From Penelope pileata (lineage: Eukaryota > Chordata > Aves > Galliformes > Cracidae): a stretch of DNA of 64,000 nt. Numbering within the stretch: the first letter of the stretch is position 1; each line of letters opens with the position of its first letter. The stretch spans positions 558,001 to 622,000 of the forward strand of contig WBMW01000467.1 in assembly GCA_013396635.1 (NCBI GenBank), given 5' to 3'. The notes beneath the pieces are model-generated. The model had not been told where the DNA came from. It ran no database searches and was given only the letters and a program-made list of their open reading frames with translations. Made by a program: the position numbers and the translations under genes. Shown in pieces: positions 1 through 14,739 of the stretch.

Positions 1-1728
1 AAATTTCTTCCTTTTCCCAAGCCTCCTCCCTTTTCTTCTCTATTACATACCTTGGTAAAGAGTCCAAACTACCTGATGAGAATCACAGCTAAGAAAAAAA
101 ACACATCTGTGCACCATGGCAGAACACGAATCCCACAGTGGCTTACTGCTATGCTTTAAGTGCCTGCGAGCAAAAATTCAGATAGTGGGCTGAGGGAATA
201 AAAGAAAATGAATACAAACTTCATAATCTGAGTTTATAAAGCATAAAGTTTTGAATTTTCTGTTCTACACAGAACAAACGCACAAGTAACTTATACGGGT
301 CCAGCCTTCTAACAGGCAGAAGGTGCAAGCATTATCACTACTATTGATGCCACGGATGAGACTAACTTAAAATTACAGTCTCTATGGCTGTCATAAGGAC
401 CACATGCCAAAACATAGATTCAATAGAGCAGCTGAGCTCAAGCGTAGCTGTTACCATTCTTTTATCATTCATGATTGTATCTTTGTCACAGAGCCAAGAA
501 GTCACAGAAGAATTTAAGATGTTAAGAAAGCAAAGACTTCAAAGGCTATAGCAAACAGTTTGTGCAATTGTATTGCTTTCAGAAGTAACAACAGAACACA
601 ACCATCTTAGATATTGCTCAGATAAAATGACAAATTATGCCTTTATATCTTACAAAGGTGTATATAAGAGATATCCAGACTATTTTGCTTGTAAAATTAT
701 TTACATTACATAAATGTGGCTCAGCAATGCCACACGCACACCTGCATGTAAAAGCAGGCATGTGCCTCAAACAAAAGAGTCTATTTAAAACACCAGTTCA
801 AAAATCGGTCAACACTGACAGTTCCAAAAAAAATTGCCAACTACTCACTGACTATTTGCAGTTCTTACTGTTGATTCTTGACTGCTCTTTCAAAAGACTG
901 TGACTGATTTAGCAGTCCCAGAGATATGGTGAATTCGCTTCTGAGATTAAAAAAAATCCCAATGTTATTTTGCCCACTACAATAAAGCTTATTCTTTTAT
1001 GACTCCAGTAGAATCAAATTCTAACAATTAAAGGCTCAATGCTAATTATGCTCCGTACATTTCCACAAACAGTCCCATACATCCTCTCAGACATGGGAGG
1101 AACACAACCAGTGCCGTGATTCAGATTCTCATACTTTCCTTTTCCTCTCTCATGTTCAAGTTCGTGAAGCGTTAGTCCTCTTTGACTAAAAATAAAATTC
1201 ACTTTATAAAGAATTTCCAAAACTATAGCTAACATTTCCCCCAAACTTGCATTCCTACTTTACAAAAAATAAGCTTGACTCAAAGTTTGACTAAAGACAG
1301 ACTTGCAAAACTGCCCATTTCCAGTCACCTGCTGGTTCAGAATAATGATAGCTGAGACCAGAATAGATTCTTCTAGCTGCAACATCTTGACTGGTTGGTT
1401 GCAATACCACCCAAACTACTTAAGATTTCTTGAATCTTGAGGATTTGGTTTGTTTTAGCTTTGTTGTTGTTTTTTTTTGTTTATTTTTTTAAACAAATGA
1501 TCCAGTCCTAAGTGGGAACCACACCAAAAAACATAGAGTCTTGCAGAAAAGGTCTTCATGCTTATTTCATTGGGATACAAGGATGTTTAGTAATTTCTAG
1601 TGACATTACAGATATGTACCAATCTATATTCTTTCTAGAACATGAGCAAAAAAGATCTGAAAACATAGATCCCCATTCTGTCACAAATTCTATGAAGGCA
1701 AATGTCTCAGAAATTCAACAAATATACA
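1..1728. other. Intergenic or intronic, no gene seen
   Basis: AT-rich sequence with short chance reading frames only. I see no conserved protein, no RNA gene and no recognisable transposon up to the first mariner copy. Confidence 0.6.
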
Positions 1729-2280
1729 CAAGAGCTGCTCTGAAAGTAATGCCTCCTATTTTATTATGTTAATCCACAACATGAGAGGTAGATGTTTGTG
1801 GCATAGCAGTAGAAGCTGAACCTTCCCACAAATACTCTGTTCCATTTTGTTGCCATGTGACAGATGGCAGCAGAGGGACAGTCTGACTCTATAGTGTCTG
1901 ACATGGAAGTGAGGATGAAGCAAAGGTGTGTCATGGAATTTCTCCACGCAGAAAACATGGCACCCACTGACATTCACTGACACTTAGTGAAGGTTGATGG
2001 AGACCAAGCAGCGGACATGAGCACAGTGAGGTGGTGGTGGTGTGTTTCAGCAGTGGTAACAGTGACAGTGGGTCACCTCCCACTGCTGCAGATTGTTACA
2101 AGCACAGCATGCAGGCTCTTGTTCATCACTGGTGAAAATGCACAGGTAATGGTGGTGACTGTGTTGAAAAATAGCGTTTTGTAGCTGAGAATTTGCTTTA
2201 TTTATTGTAACTCTGCTCTTTGCAGCTGTTGTGTTTTCCATGGAAGTAAATAAGAGGCATTACTTTCAGAGCAACCTATG
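1729..2280 (+). mobile_element. Mariner-type non-autonomous DNA transposon (copy 1)
   Basis: A 552 bp element bounded by imperfect inverted repeats. The left end carries GAAAGTAATGCCTCCTATTT and the right end its near complement (GAGGCATTACTTTC). The right flank is TA at 2281-2282; the left flank is CA at 1727-1728, read as a mutated TA, the mariner target duplication. The middle (about 1890-2160) is homologous to copies 2 and 3 and holds a decayed piece of the transposase N-terminal helix-turn-helix region, broken by stops. Full-length mariners are about 1.2-1.3 kb, so this is an internal-deletion derivative that cannot move by itself. The family looks like chicken Galluhop, named from memory of its ends. 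Confidence 0.85.
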
Positions 2281-2901
2281 TAGACATTCAAGCGTTGTTT
2301 TTTTTATAGGTAAGCAAAGTACATAAGCAACAAAGCTCACATAATCACTTCTCAGGAAAAAAAAGAGAGATCAGCTCATCTAATTAGCAGTTACATTTAA
2401 GAATACAGGTCAGCATATGCAAGGATTTTTCCCTTGAGCCCTTCATGATAGCTGTAACTCACCTCAGAATCTCCAGCTGGCTCAGCTGCATCCTACTTCA
2501 GGTTTCTCCTTCTACTTGCTTGTCAAAAAGCTCTCATAGAGCCTGGCACACCACTTCCTCAACACCACCCAGTCCCACCTGGCTTGTGCATTAACCTGTT
2601 AATGACCTCAATGACTCACAGCTGTCACTGAGGTTTCATTTCTGATTACAAATGAGCACTCACTTTTTGGCCACTCAAAAAATAATCACAGAAATGTAAT
2701 TAGCTACAGACATAAAACCTGGTTTTTATTAACATTAAAAGACATTGTGTTATAAAGTGTTACTATATCTTTTTAAAGGTTTCTGTCTTAGCATTGTTAG
2801 CCTTAAGAAGATATAGCATACAACAATAGGTTTGCTAAGAAATCAAACCTGCACCATTGTTTTGGAAAACACTTCTCAAGTCACTGCTGTCTCCAATGTT
2901 T

Positions 2902-2919
2902 AAAAAAAAAAAAAAAAAA
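2902..2919. repeat. Poly(A) tract
   Basis: Eighteen consecutive A bases. No upstream processed gene copy or target duplication was recognised. Confidence 0.9.
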
Positions 2920-5900
2920 GAGCAAATTTTAACAGGGTGTAGATTTAGTACTGCAAGTCCCACTTAATAATGGAACGCATGAAATTCAATGCTGACTCTG
3001 ATAATAAAATGTACATTTTTGGTTTTAAGAATATTTAATGTTCAGATATTTATTTTTAACCACCTTTGAGAGCTGTTCTTGTTTATTAGTGCTCTCCATC
3101 AGTATCTCTTCCTTTCACCCAATGCATGGAAGTGAAAGGTAGAAAAATGCAGCAGGTACAGTAAATACAGGAAGGCATCAGTACCTCGGATTCACTTAGT
3201 GAAGTTATACCAGCAGATGTTTTCTAGAAGGGTTAATTCCTAATCTTAATTAGAAAAGAAAAATGAAGTCAAAGGATTTTTAACAATTTTAGGCAGGTAA
3301 CCCGTTATACAAATTGAGTTCTAGCCATTCCAGAAGCTGGCAGTGTCAAGCATTAGTAATAGGGCCTCTCTAACAGCATTTCTCCTGCACACTCTGATGG
3401 GGTCTTATATGTTTTAACAATAAATAAAAATTACAAAATATTTCTGCTACTTACTGCATATAATCTTCAGAACAAATTCTATCTAAAGACTCTCTCAGAT
3501 CCAGCCTTTGTCATAGAAATAGTTCTTTCTTGCTGATCTCATCAAATCTGTTTATAAAACATAAGTAGAATTTCCAGTTACAACACTACATTAAAAAATA
3601 TGTACATTTTGTCTTCCTTCTGCAATGATTGTTGCATGGAAATGTTTACACACAGAACAACTTTAAGAATTTGGATGTATAAATGGCAATGAATTGTGTT
3701 GCTCAGTCAGGAGATCTGCTGTTTTTCTTTTATGCAATAAACCCATCACTGGGATAGTTAAATCTTTAACACAGCAGATGGAAGATATGTTTTACAAGAA
3801 ATGCTATAATATTTAGTATCTGGTTTTGTCTGACAGGATTTTGTCTGCAACATGGGCAGTCCAGTGCAGCAACTAAAGCTGAGCTGCAGACAGGGAAAAA
3901 AAGGGACCAGAAGTGCCATCCCAGAGAAGAGGACAAAGCAGTTGCCTGGTCTTCTAGGCGAGGAGAGAGGACTTCACAAACCTTCTGGGAAGTGAAACTG
4001 TGGCCAAATCCTCATCTATAGTCTGACAGCCCACTCAGACCCAGATAGGTTTTACAGAAGCCCAGGTGACTGACGCAGCCCAAATGACCACATGGTGCCC
4101 AATGGTACTCATACCGCATTCAGAAACCGAAGAGAACTAAAATTTTTGACATTTTGCATATTATAAACTTTAAGAATTAAAAAAAAAAAAATTGCATTCC
4201 ATGAACAGGATTTAGTCGCATAAATGTATTCAAAATCTGCATTTAGGCACCTTACATGAATCTTAAAATGGGTAAATACCACTAATAACCCAGATTTAAC
4301 CATCCTATGATTCTGCATCTCAGCTGATGACTTTGTCTGCCAAAGTATAAAAGTCATGAGAAATACGAACATTTAGAGAAATACAAATAAAAGGTCACAA
4401 ATTATCAAATACTACCAGATTCAGCTTCACCTTTTTTACAAGAAATGATGTTCTCTATTAGAGTAACTTACAAGGTATTTTAAACTGAGATGCAGTTTAT
4501 GGAATCTCTGAACAGAAACTCAAGAATAGATGTGCACAAATCTACCCTATAAAAGCGTATAACCGAAATTCATTGCCTCCTCAAAATGCAGGGAGCTGAT
4601 GTTGGTGCTTTTGCCTTCAGGTTATAAAAATCTGGTGGGGACAGACCTGCAACCCACAAGGTAACAGCTGTCCCTCTGGGGAGCACAGCATTGCTCAGCA
4701 CTGAATTTTCATCTGTTTCAGTTCTCAGCACCATAGCTTTGGCTGGTCTCATCATCTGCACTGAGGGATGAACATACAAAACACTTTCTGTAACTGGTTT
4801 CCCATTAAGGATTACTCTTGGAAATGCTCTTGGGAGCTAACTCTCAATCTTATGTCCAGGTTATTCCTTTACAAACTTCATCTTATGCCCTGGCTACACA
4901 CTTTATTTTCTATGTACAGTTCTTTCCACACTGATTGCTACCACTGTGCAATACAGAGAGACTGTATGATCAAATAGTTCCACATATCCCCATGGCCAAC
5001 TTTCTTTTCTAAAATAAAGTCTGTGCAAACAGGTAAATTAAATTAGGCTGGCCATGGGAGCAACCAGTGGAGTGCCACACAAAGGTCATGCTGCATACTC
5101 TGGCACATGCACAGGCAAGAGATAGCCAGGAGAGATTTCCCTCTGTTTGCTAGCTGCTCAGAGTGCTAACTTGCCAAGCACAAATTCATAATAAGGAAAA
5201 TGAAATTAATGGCCACACGAAGAACCCAGTGAGAAACACAGACTTAGTAAGCCTAATTTTCTAAACAGAATTCCCTCATGTGCTTACATCTGGACTGTTG
5301 AAAAAGCCCTGTTCTGCAACTAAAGTGAATGGAAAATGTTAAGAAAGCAAGGATTGGACAAGCCTTATGAGTCACTACAGAGCAATCTGAAGGGATACAG
5401 AGGTCGTCCACTCATTACAATGTGGGCTGAAACAGTCACTGATTTATTCTCCAAGAATCCCAATAAGAGGCACTCTCAGGGGAGCACAGGACAAGAGACT
5501 TTGCCATGACTGCAGCTACAAAGATGACTACAGTAAGAAATTCTGGCAAATGTTAGTGGCTGCAATAGTAAATCAGTCCTGTATTCAGAGACCTTTGAGA
5601 ATACCAGCGCTGATATAAAGGCAAGACATAATTCTAGTAGCGTAACTGGTATGAGTTCATGAGTACTAAATGTATTTACTAACTGATTTATTCACATGCA
5701 TTCTTACTAAAGAAAATGTCTTCTAGGTTTAGTGTATGGGACTCAAGTCTTATGTCTGAGATTTTCACGTGGAGTGTTGATAGGTATCTTCAGCCATCCA
5801 CGTGAGTTAAAGGATCAGTGGGTGCTCCTTGCTAGGAAGGAACAGAGGCAGTTACGTTCTCTGCTATACACAGACTTCACCTGCACCCCTCCTTCCTCAG

Positions 5901-6943
5901 AAGTGGTGAATTCCAGTTACTGGCTTCAGACAAGTGAAAAAGGCAGACATAAAGGATTAGATGGAAAAGGTAAAATAAAATTTAAAAAAGCAGCCTCTCT
6001 ACTGGAGATTGCTGGATCATTGTAGACTAGGTTAAATGTAAGAATATATCCTTGTATTAAATACATTAATTTTAAATTAAACCAATTTTAAAAACCTACC
6101 TCTAAGGCTCTAGATGATTTGATTTCATTATAGAATATGCCAAAATGCAACTAAATGAAAACAGAAAACCTAGGCCGGTCACTTCTTTGCTCTTCCATAA
6201 TTTAAAATGGAAGCTTTTAATCTGTCTGACAGAGACACGTTCTCTTCAGCAGTATTCCTGGAAGCCACCACATTCAGGTTATTGCTGAGTAAGTCACGCA
6301 GAATTTGTGGTCTTTGAGCCCTTGCAAGACGACTGTGTGTGCAGTCCAGACACTTTTATAACGGGAGATAGCACTCTGGCAACTCTGCTAATTAGACCTG
6401 CACATTAAAGAAACTGTGACACCAACTAGTAAATATTGCCTGACATGACATTAAAAAGACATTGATTCCATGTAAAGTTAAATATATAAAAATTATACAG
6501 TTTTAAATGAGGAGTTGGGAAATACAACAGAAAAAGGTGACATCAGACTTAGAGCTGAAGAAAAAGACTGCAGTTTGGGTGCTACAAGCTGGTGAAATAT
6601 AGAAGTCAAGATCAAAAATCACTATGTCTGTAAACTAATGGAGCTGTCTTCTGTCAGCTGTGACACAAACTGATTTCATCACACTCCTGCCTGTCACAAA
6701 TCCACTATCCCATGCCTTAGTGTCATGCTCAAAACTCAGCAATATATCGGTAAATTACCTATTTTATCACCCCTAAATAGAAAGAACAAAAACCACAATT
6801 TGCTTTCACTTATTTGACAGCCTTCTGACTTGACTCTAGTTATCAGTTCTTTCACCTCATCAAAAATTTTCTTCAGATGCCTGCCTTATCACTCATTATT
6901 GCTTGATGGGGATTCTCACTCATATATAAGCAAAAAAAAAAAA

Positions 6944-6959
6944 NNNNNNNNNNNNNNNN
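6944..6959. other. Assembly gap (16 N)
   Basis: Sixteen N bases directly after an A tract, typical of a homopolymer-associated draft gap. The real missing length is unknown. Confidence 0.99.
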
Positions 6960-9900
6960 AAGTAAATTATGACTAGGCTCTCTAACAGCCCATGACTAAA
7001 AATTCACATTTAACCATTAAAGCAGTGGTGGCATTTTGCAGCCCAAACCATTTTTCCTTTGTATGGTAACACATCACCACCTTTTAACATTTTTAATGGT
7101 GTATGTATTTTAAATGGTCACAAAGCTGTATAAAATCACCATGCCAGATGCTGATGTAGTAGAAGAGGAATCCCAGAGATATCATATACTGGAAGCCACA
7201 GTTCGTCTAGGAAGCCAACCTGGAAAACATGACTAGTGCTGTGGGTAATGTTCAAATATCTGTCTTTCTTCCAGAAAGAAGGAAAAAATCCCACACCCTG
7301 GAATTTTTTAGAGCTGCATACATTAATGCATACTCTGAAAATGCTGTGGACTTTTACGTGTTATTTTCTGTCTGCTTTTTAAGTAACCTCAATTTGAGTG
7401 TAGACATGGCTCTTCATTTTTGTCTAGAAAGGGTGACTAATATGATCCTGGTTAGAAATGTGCAGCTTTGAGTATATTATTCTGTGTTTTGCATCAACTG
7501 TCCACACTGAGATGGGAATTATTAATCATTGTAGCAGTCTGTCGTGCACAAATAGATTCATTTAACAGATGTAACATTTAAGTAATACTCTCTGCTCAGG
7601 ATGAAAAATTTGGAGTAAATCCAGTGGAAGTAAAATAACAGAATTGGCACAGAATGTATTAAATGTGGAAACGTCAGGAAGAGAACTGCCCTAAGCAGCC
7701 TCTACATTCTTGCCTTTTTTCCTAGGAGGACACTGTGCTGGGCAGCCTTAGGGAAGGAGGAAGAATCTTGTCTGCTTCCCAAGGAAGAATGAGGAGCATG
7801 GAATTCAATAGCCATCACCTTTGGAAAGCTGACTGCTTGATTATTTCTCGCACAGAACAAAAAGTACATGAAAATCCTACACAACAGCACAATGTCTATA
7901 AAGGAGCATTTTTTCTGCCTCATTTCCACTGGTGATAAGATTTATGATCTGAGAGATTAGTTGTTTACCTGCATGAAAGTTTAAAGGATTGTTCTTAATA
8001 TTGTTAAGAACGTGGTGCAAAATCTACAGAAATAAAGTTCTTAAACTTCAACAGAATTTGGAGGAGAGTGTTGCTGAACTAGAGGATGACAAAATAAATT
8101 TAGTACTGCTCTTTTTTCCTGGATGAAGCGCATGAAAAGCCCACAGAAATGAGAGGGTTTTTTTAGTAATTCAAGACAAAAATCCTTACAGAAAGACAAT
8201 CCCTTTAAATGATGAAAGTATTATATCATCTCTCAAAGCATTATTAAAATAGCATTCCCATAATGTCAGTTGGTCATACTACTATCAAGCAGGAAAACTT
8301 GTGTAAATGGAATATTTCATCTGCAGGCTTACGACACAGCTAGAAATACTCTAACAGGTTGTAATTTTTGGAGGATAATAGGTTGTAATATATGCCGTGG
8401 TGCTTTCTGGCTTCAACATACTTCAGAAATAGACCAGAATTTCCATCTTTTAACCAAGTTATTACAGCTGTAACATATTTTACAATACTGCTGTCAGAAT
8501 AGGCTTACATGACAGATGACTCTATTTTCTTTTGTAGAAGGGTTTAGAAGGACCAGTCAAGGATTATGTCACCACAGCTTTATGGTAAGAATAGGAAGTA
8601 ATAGCGTGTGCCTGTCACAGATGAGAGACTACAAATGACAGAACGACAAGGTAATAAGCAGATAGCGTAATGAGCAATTTAAAGTCAGAGCTAATCCACT
8701 AGCTAAACATTGTTGGGTATTTGGAGGTATCTCAGGATTGAGGAGAGTTACAATGATGGCCAGCAGGTTTTTTTTAGTTTTGTTATGATTTAGGTTATGA
8801 CGGGCTTAGGGGAAAGCAGAAAGCTTGCAGCAAATAGCGAAGTAAAGATAAGATTTTATTAAAAATTCTAAACAAAGTTTAAAGCTTCTAATATCTTTTT
8901 GTTGTTGCTGTTGTTAATAAAACTAAGTTAAAACGAAGTTCAGTTTAATAGAACTGAGCTACAAGTTAACAGAAAAAGTAAGAGTAGATGAAATGCTTTC
9001 TAGTTTAAAGTGAGCAGAAAGCACCAGAGATACGAACTGGGAAAAGGCAGTCTTGTGTATGTTTAATGAGTAGAAAACACCAGGTTCTCTAGGACAATCT
9101 CAGAAATGGGATAATGGTAGTGGACTTACACTGCAAAGATGTGTGGAAGATCATACTTCTATTTTCAGCCTTGGAGAACTGACCTGGAACATTCTAACTC
9201 CTGACAGAAATAGCAATGCTTACTTTATGCTTACTTTGCTTTTTTTTTTTTGTTTTAACAGATAGAAAAATAGCATAAGAAATGCCACTCTATTGCAGAG
9301 TAGGGTTACTAACTTCTCCATAAGCATGAGCGTGATTTCAAGTAAAAGTAGAATTTTCAAAATTTTTGTACAAATAGGATTCAGCACATGAAAATAAGTG
9401 GGTTTTATATTGTCATCCTTATGTAAATTCAGATGAGACATTGTCTATTCCACAGAAGACACTGGCAAACTTTAATGCCCAGATGATGCAATTTATTCTG
9501 TGGTTTGAGGTAAAAACGTTTCCTCAGATCCAATTAACAGAATGGGATAGAAAGAAATTATGGACTGGACTTAGTTCTCTTCATACACATGCAACACCTT
9601 TGCCAAAATTGTTGCTTTTTTTTTTTTTNTTTTTTATTTTTATTTTTACCAAGTCTTTAATAATTATATCAAGTAAACAACATTGCAGCATTTAAATCAT
9701 CACTTTCTTGCCGCAGGAATAGTTTATGCAAAAGTTTTAAAAATATAATTTTTCAAACGGCCAGTACAAATATCCAGGGGCTCTTTCCTTCCTAGACTGC
9801 ATATTCCAGCCTAGAAACTCATTTGAAAAAGGGAATGTCAGAGAAAATGTCTTCACTGATTAGAAATAGATTAAATTATTTCTGTGAAATGGAGAACAAG

Positions 9901-12900
9901 CTGGATTAATTTGGAGGGAAACATTTCAGAAGCAATCTCTATAACTGATAAAGCACTTTGTAGCTTGCTTACAGAAGAATAGGCTGTTGGATGTAAGACA
10001 AATTGATTTCAGTCTGTAAATTGTATGTAACTATACCTATGGCATGATATAAACTTGGTTATTCTTCTTTTGGTTTTCTGGAAGTTGTTTTTTCCTGCCC
10101 TTCCCTGCCCTCACCACAAAAAGGTGGGAAAACACGGTGCTTGCCAAAGAACAGCTCAAGTTTGCAGGAATTCCCTCTTCTACAAAACAAATACAAAAGA
10201 GCTGATATAAATCATCATTTAAACATAAAAAACCATACTCTATAGCCAATCACACCCTCCTTTTAGAGGAAGCTGATCTCAAATAGAGCCTGCTGACACT
10301 GCTGTACCCTTAGTCCCACTGCTCCCATTCCTTCACGTCCCTGAGCCACGAGCTTCTCCTCTCTGTTCAGATCTGGGAGGTGGGCATGAAGTCCTTTATT
10401 CTTAACTAGAGGAAAAGTAACGTTTTCATAAAATTTTGCATCACAGTTTACATCAGATAATAAGGATTACATTTTCATTAACAAATACTAAACAGCCAAA
10501 TGTAAATGTACGTGGCAGGGCATATAGGCCTCTTCTTTTTACTGTTCATTATCACCCTTTTCCAACGTAATGTGAGAAGAGAGGCACAGAGAATAATGAA
10601 ATATACTCCTAGCTAGGATCACTTTCCTATTTCTATTACAATTCCAACCTAAGAGAATAACAGGAAGTTTCAGGTTCCCTTCTGTGTCCTCTTAAATTTA
10701 GTCTATTTTGACTCTGTGGTCTAGAAATGTTTTCATACCTTCATACTTTCTCTTAGTGTTTTCCAGTAATTTATACTAATATAAACATTAGTTTAGAATT
10801 ATTTTCAATTAAAGCAATGTTCCAATCCTTTCATTGTTGGCACTTTCTCTTTCCAAAGAGATTTTTTTCAGTCCTGCTAAGCTAAAGTTACTGCTTTATT
10901 TTCTTCACAGTCTTCCCCCTCTGAGGACTTAGTCCAACTTTCATTTATTAACATGAATACATTCACACCAGGGATCAATTAATAGCATTTCAGTTTAAGG
11001 GAAGACAGATAACTTGGTGGGGAGGGGAAGGCAAGAGAATGGTTTAAAATTCTATTTATCATACTGTCAGTATATTTTTTAATCTGCTTCTCACCACTCC
11101 CAAAGTACAGCCCCTTTACCTACTGAACAGCTGCCATTTATGAAGACTGCTGAAAGTTTAAGGTGTGTGTCAGGATTTTCTCATCTTTATACCATTACCC
11201 CATAGCAGTTTTGGGATAAAGGCAAAACACTAAATGTTCCAAACTTTTAACCACGAAGTTTTCCCACACTTGGAGATGAACATTGGTAGAACAAAAATTT
11301 AGGGAGCACTTACAAAAGCTACAAAGTGCTTTCTGTGTTGGTGCTCCTACTGTAACTGAGCACTGGAATACGTAAATACAAGAGCATTTTTTTTGCAAAG
11401 GGCTTATGAGCATAAAATTAGAGTGACTAAAATTAATTACCTCTGTACCAAAACTAATCATGGAAAAAGCTACGAAATAGTTACATCTTACTCACAGCCT
11501 GGCTGGGATCTCATGGGACGGTAACTGTCTTTGCCAGTGAAAACAATATTGCCAGATGTGAACAACTAACTGGGATATTTTGATTGGGTCCTCTCCTCTG
11601 GCACTGCCTATGGCACCACTGGTGGTTTCCTTTTCCTTTTAAGGGTTAATATGGAGGAATCATCTATAAAGTGTTCGAACTTTACAACAGAAAGATGTTA
11701 CTGCTTGCACTATGGCAAATTTCTGCAAGCATTTCATTTTCAATTGACAAATTGAAAAAATCCAATGTTGATGAAGTAAGAAAATAAGGCCCTTTTTAAA
11801 ATGTACATTATATACATAATGATAAATCTAAACCAGTTATTTCCGCTCAGAAGAGAGACCTTGAGGCTACAATATAAGGAGAGAAAAAGATTTCTAAAAG
11901 ACAGGTTAAGAAATGATTGGGGGAAAATAGGAAATAAAACGTTTTAAAGCAAAATGTTAGTACCTGAGGAGCTTCACCACAGGTGCAGAATGGCCCCCAC
12001 ATAAGAAACACATACAAAGATTTTTGCTTGAAAAGAGATTCTGAAGGAAATACTACAGAAGAAGTCTGAAAAAGAGTGATACATAAGCGTAGAGAGATGG
12101 AATGCATTGTTTTCTTTTAAAAAACAAGAACTAGGAGAAAGTAAATTATCAATGATGATGCTCAAAACAAACTAAAGGAGGTAACTAAATGTAGCAAATT
12201 GTTAAGCTGTGGAAGAAAGATGCCACAGATGTCAAATTATGTGATTTCAAAATGCAATTTTATAAACCGATTGTAGAAAAATTCATCAGGATCGATTCAA
12301 CACCAAGATATTACCTTAAATCTCAATTTAAAGCATTTAAATGGCATTTAACCCAAGGTCTTGCTTGCTGTACGTTCCTCCATGACATGAGACAAACAGG
12401 AATCTCTAGCATGCAATCTGAATTGCAGATAGGCTTTGGCTAGGTTCATTGCAGCTTCTGTACTCCTCCCAAAACTGAGGGTCCCTGCCAAGGAATAGCA
12501 TATCTAACCCTGAATTCCTATTTTCCTGTCTTGTAGGAAGGCCATCCCTATAACAGCAGTACCAGCAGAACATGCTGGCACTAGGATTCACATCACTGTG
12601 GCCATTAAAAGTAATGGCCAGCACTAACTTCCATAAGACAGAGTAACATTTCCCTGGCAAAGCCATGCTAAAAGCTCTTTCAGTCGTTTTTAACAAGCCA
12701 AGAATTCTCTACAGTCCTCCCAAAAGTGAAACAATCTCATTCAGAAATCAGTTTTGGTCACTGGCCTCAAAACATCCTTTCTTTATTCAACTTCTTCCTC
12801 ACCACACATGCACTTCAACGGGTCAAATTTGTATCACTTTGTAATTCATTAAATCAAAGACTATTATTAACATTCAATAACAACAATTTATTTCCTTAAG

Positions 12901-14547
12901 AGTATATAGATAAAGACAGTACTATTATTTCAGTCTGCCTTTAATAATTAATTTTAGCAAAAATAATTTGGCTATGAAAAATTAGCAAAGCAAAATTGCC
13001 AAACCTATATGGATTTCCACAGGTTGCACTTCTAGCACAGTTACAGTAGCTGCAGGTAACGCACATCTTGAACTCAGTGAGTTACAACAGTTTCATTGAA
13101 CTGAAGATGTGCAGTTTTACTGAAAGGCCTGTACTTTCGTTCATACAAATTAGCAAATCACTGTTTAAGCAAGTATATTGCTAACAAGAAAAAAAAAATC
13201 TGCAGTCCTACAGCAAAGTTAATCAGTTTGTTTGTTGCAATACTTCAAAACCAAAGCAGGACAGACTCCTGTGAGACAAGCACACATGTTACTAAAAAGC
13301 TTGGCCTATATTATTTTTTGAAGACAAAAATAATAAGAGGTCATAGAAGATATTTATAGTCCTATGGGAATGATAGGAGTACTGCCATCAAAACCATGAA
13401 TTGGAAGAGGCTGCTCTTTTGCACCCATCAGCTCCTTTTAACTACCTATCAAGTGCAAAAGACACAAAGATGTGGCAAAGTGCTACACAAATCCTGAGTG
13501 CCTGCAGTGGGCTCTGGAAGCAAACAGTCTGGGAAGTCCCCAGACCACTGCAAGTTGTGCCACTGGCTATCTGGCACGTGAGCCATACACTTTACAGAGA
13601 AGTCTTCGTCTCAAGCCCTCTCAACTCAGCACAAGCTCGTGGCAGAAATGGCTCAGAACACTGAGCACCAACACACAAGCAGAGCTTATCAGCAAAACAA
13701 ATGATAACCAATCAAGAAGACTCCACGGGATGTTAAGTTGAAACAAGTATCTCATTTGTTTGCTGTGGATAATAAATCAACTTGATTTCCTAGCTAGTCA
13801 GCTGGCTTCCTTTTTAATTCACTCTAAAAGCACTTCATTTGCACGCTGTCAGAAAAAATGTCAGAATTTTAGTAAAGTTTCTACTGTTATGTTTTCCCCT
13901 TCCAGACCTAAAGAATTCAAGTATCACTATCAAATAAGCTGTCTTTTGCATGGCAAAATGCTTTTTAATCTTCAGTTTGTTCACAGGATGATGACCAATC
14001 ATTCACCCAAATGTCTGTGAGTATTAGGAGCGTGCTGGAAGCTAATCTGCAGAAACAAGAAGGCTTCTATCAAGTAATACTGAGCAGGTTTGGAATTGTG
14101 CTAGAAGCAAGGAGCTTAAAATGGTAATGCTAGCAGTCTGAATGCAATGGCTATTTAGAAGGAGCATTTATGTTGAAGATTACAGGCATGCAGAAACACT
14201 GAAATTCTTCTCTGTGTAGCACACTTGTTTTATTCTATAATAATTGCATATATGAGATTAAAAATAAATGATGACACTTCATTAATATGGCTTCTTCAAG
14301 AAGTAGTTCTAAATAAATCTAAAGTTTGGTAGGAAAAACATAGCATGCAAATTTATTTCGGCTCTGGAATTAAAACTCCGAACAATTGGGATAATCATAT
14401 TTAGAGGAACATAGAAAATGTCAAGAAAAGGAGATGATGACAGATTTCAAATCCCAGTTTGGTTCATAAATTGAGAGGACTGCATTTCGGCAGCCCTTTC
14501 CACCCACAGCTCAGCTCCAGGCAAGGTCAGCCCAGAAGCAGGTCCTC

Positions 14548-14700
14548 ACCGCTTGGAACCGCGGAGGCTCCGGCCCAGCCTCGGGCACAGAGAAGGGACC
14601 CGGCCGTGCCCTTCGGGCCGGCTGCACGGACCGACACTGACCCCTGGTGCCAGCCGAGCCGTTTGCACCGCGGCCAGGGCCAGACGTTATAGCCCGCTGA
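14548..14700 (-). promoter_or_regulatory. CpG-rich block, possible minus-strand promoter and first exon
   Basis: A roughly 150-200 bp island rich in C, G and CpG (about 14510-14700) in otherwise AT-rich DNA. On the minus strand it reads GGGCTATAACG (around 14683-14693), which resembles a TATA box. About 135 bases downstream is a good splice donor, CCAAGCG|GTGAGG, with the exon edge at 14550. There is no ATG between them, so it would be a non-coding first exon. It could start a long non-coding RNA or an upstream exon of a gene to the left. It could equally be a GC-rich regulatory element with chance motifs. Confidence 0.35.
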
Positions 14701-14739
14701 AGGGTTCTGATGCTTCCCTGAGTTTGATGTTCAGATAAA

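Larger units (their letters stand above)
2281..14440. other. Long gene-poor region
   Basis: About 12 kb of AT-rich sequence. It contains an 18-A tract at 2902-2919, an assembly gap at 6944-6959, an interrupted T tract near 9616-9650 with one N at 9629, and scattered open frames under 100 codons. None of these frames has a recognisable domain or a consistent exon context. I looked on the minus strand for Gly-X-Y collagen repeats, because COL5A2 is the expected left neighbour of WDR75, and saw none. Confidence 0.55.
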
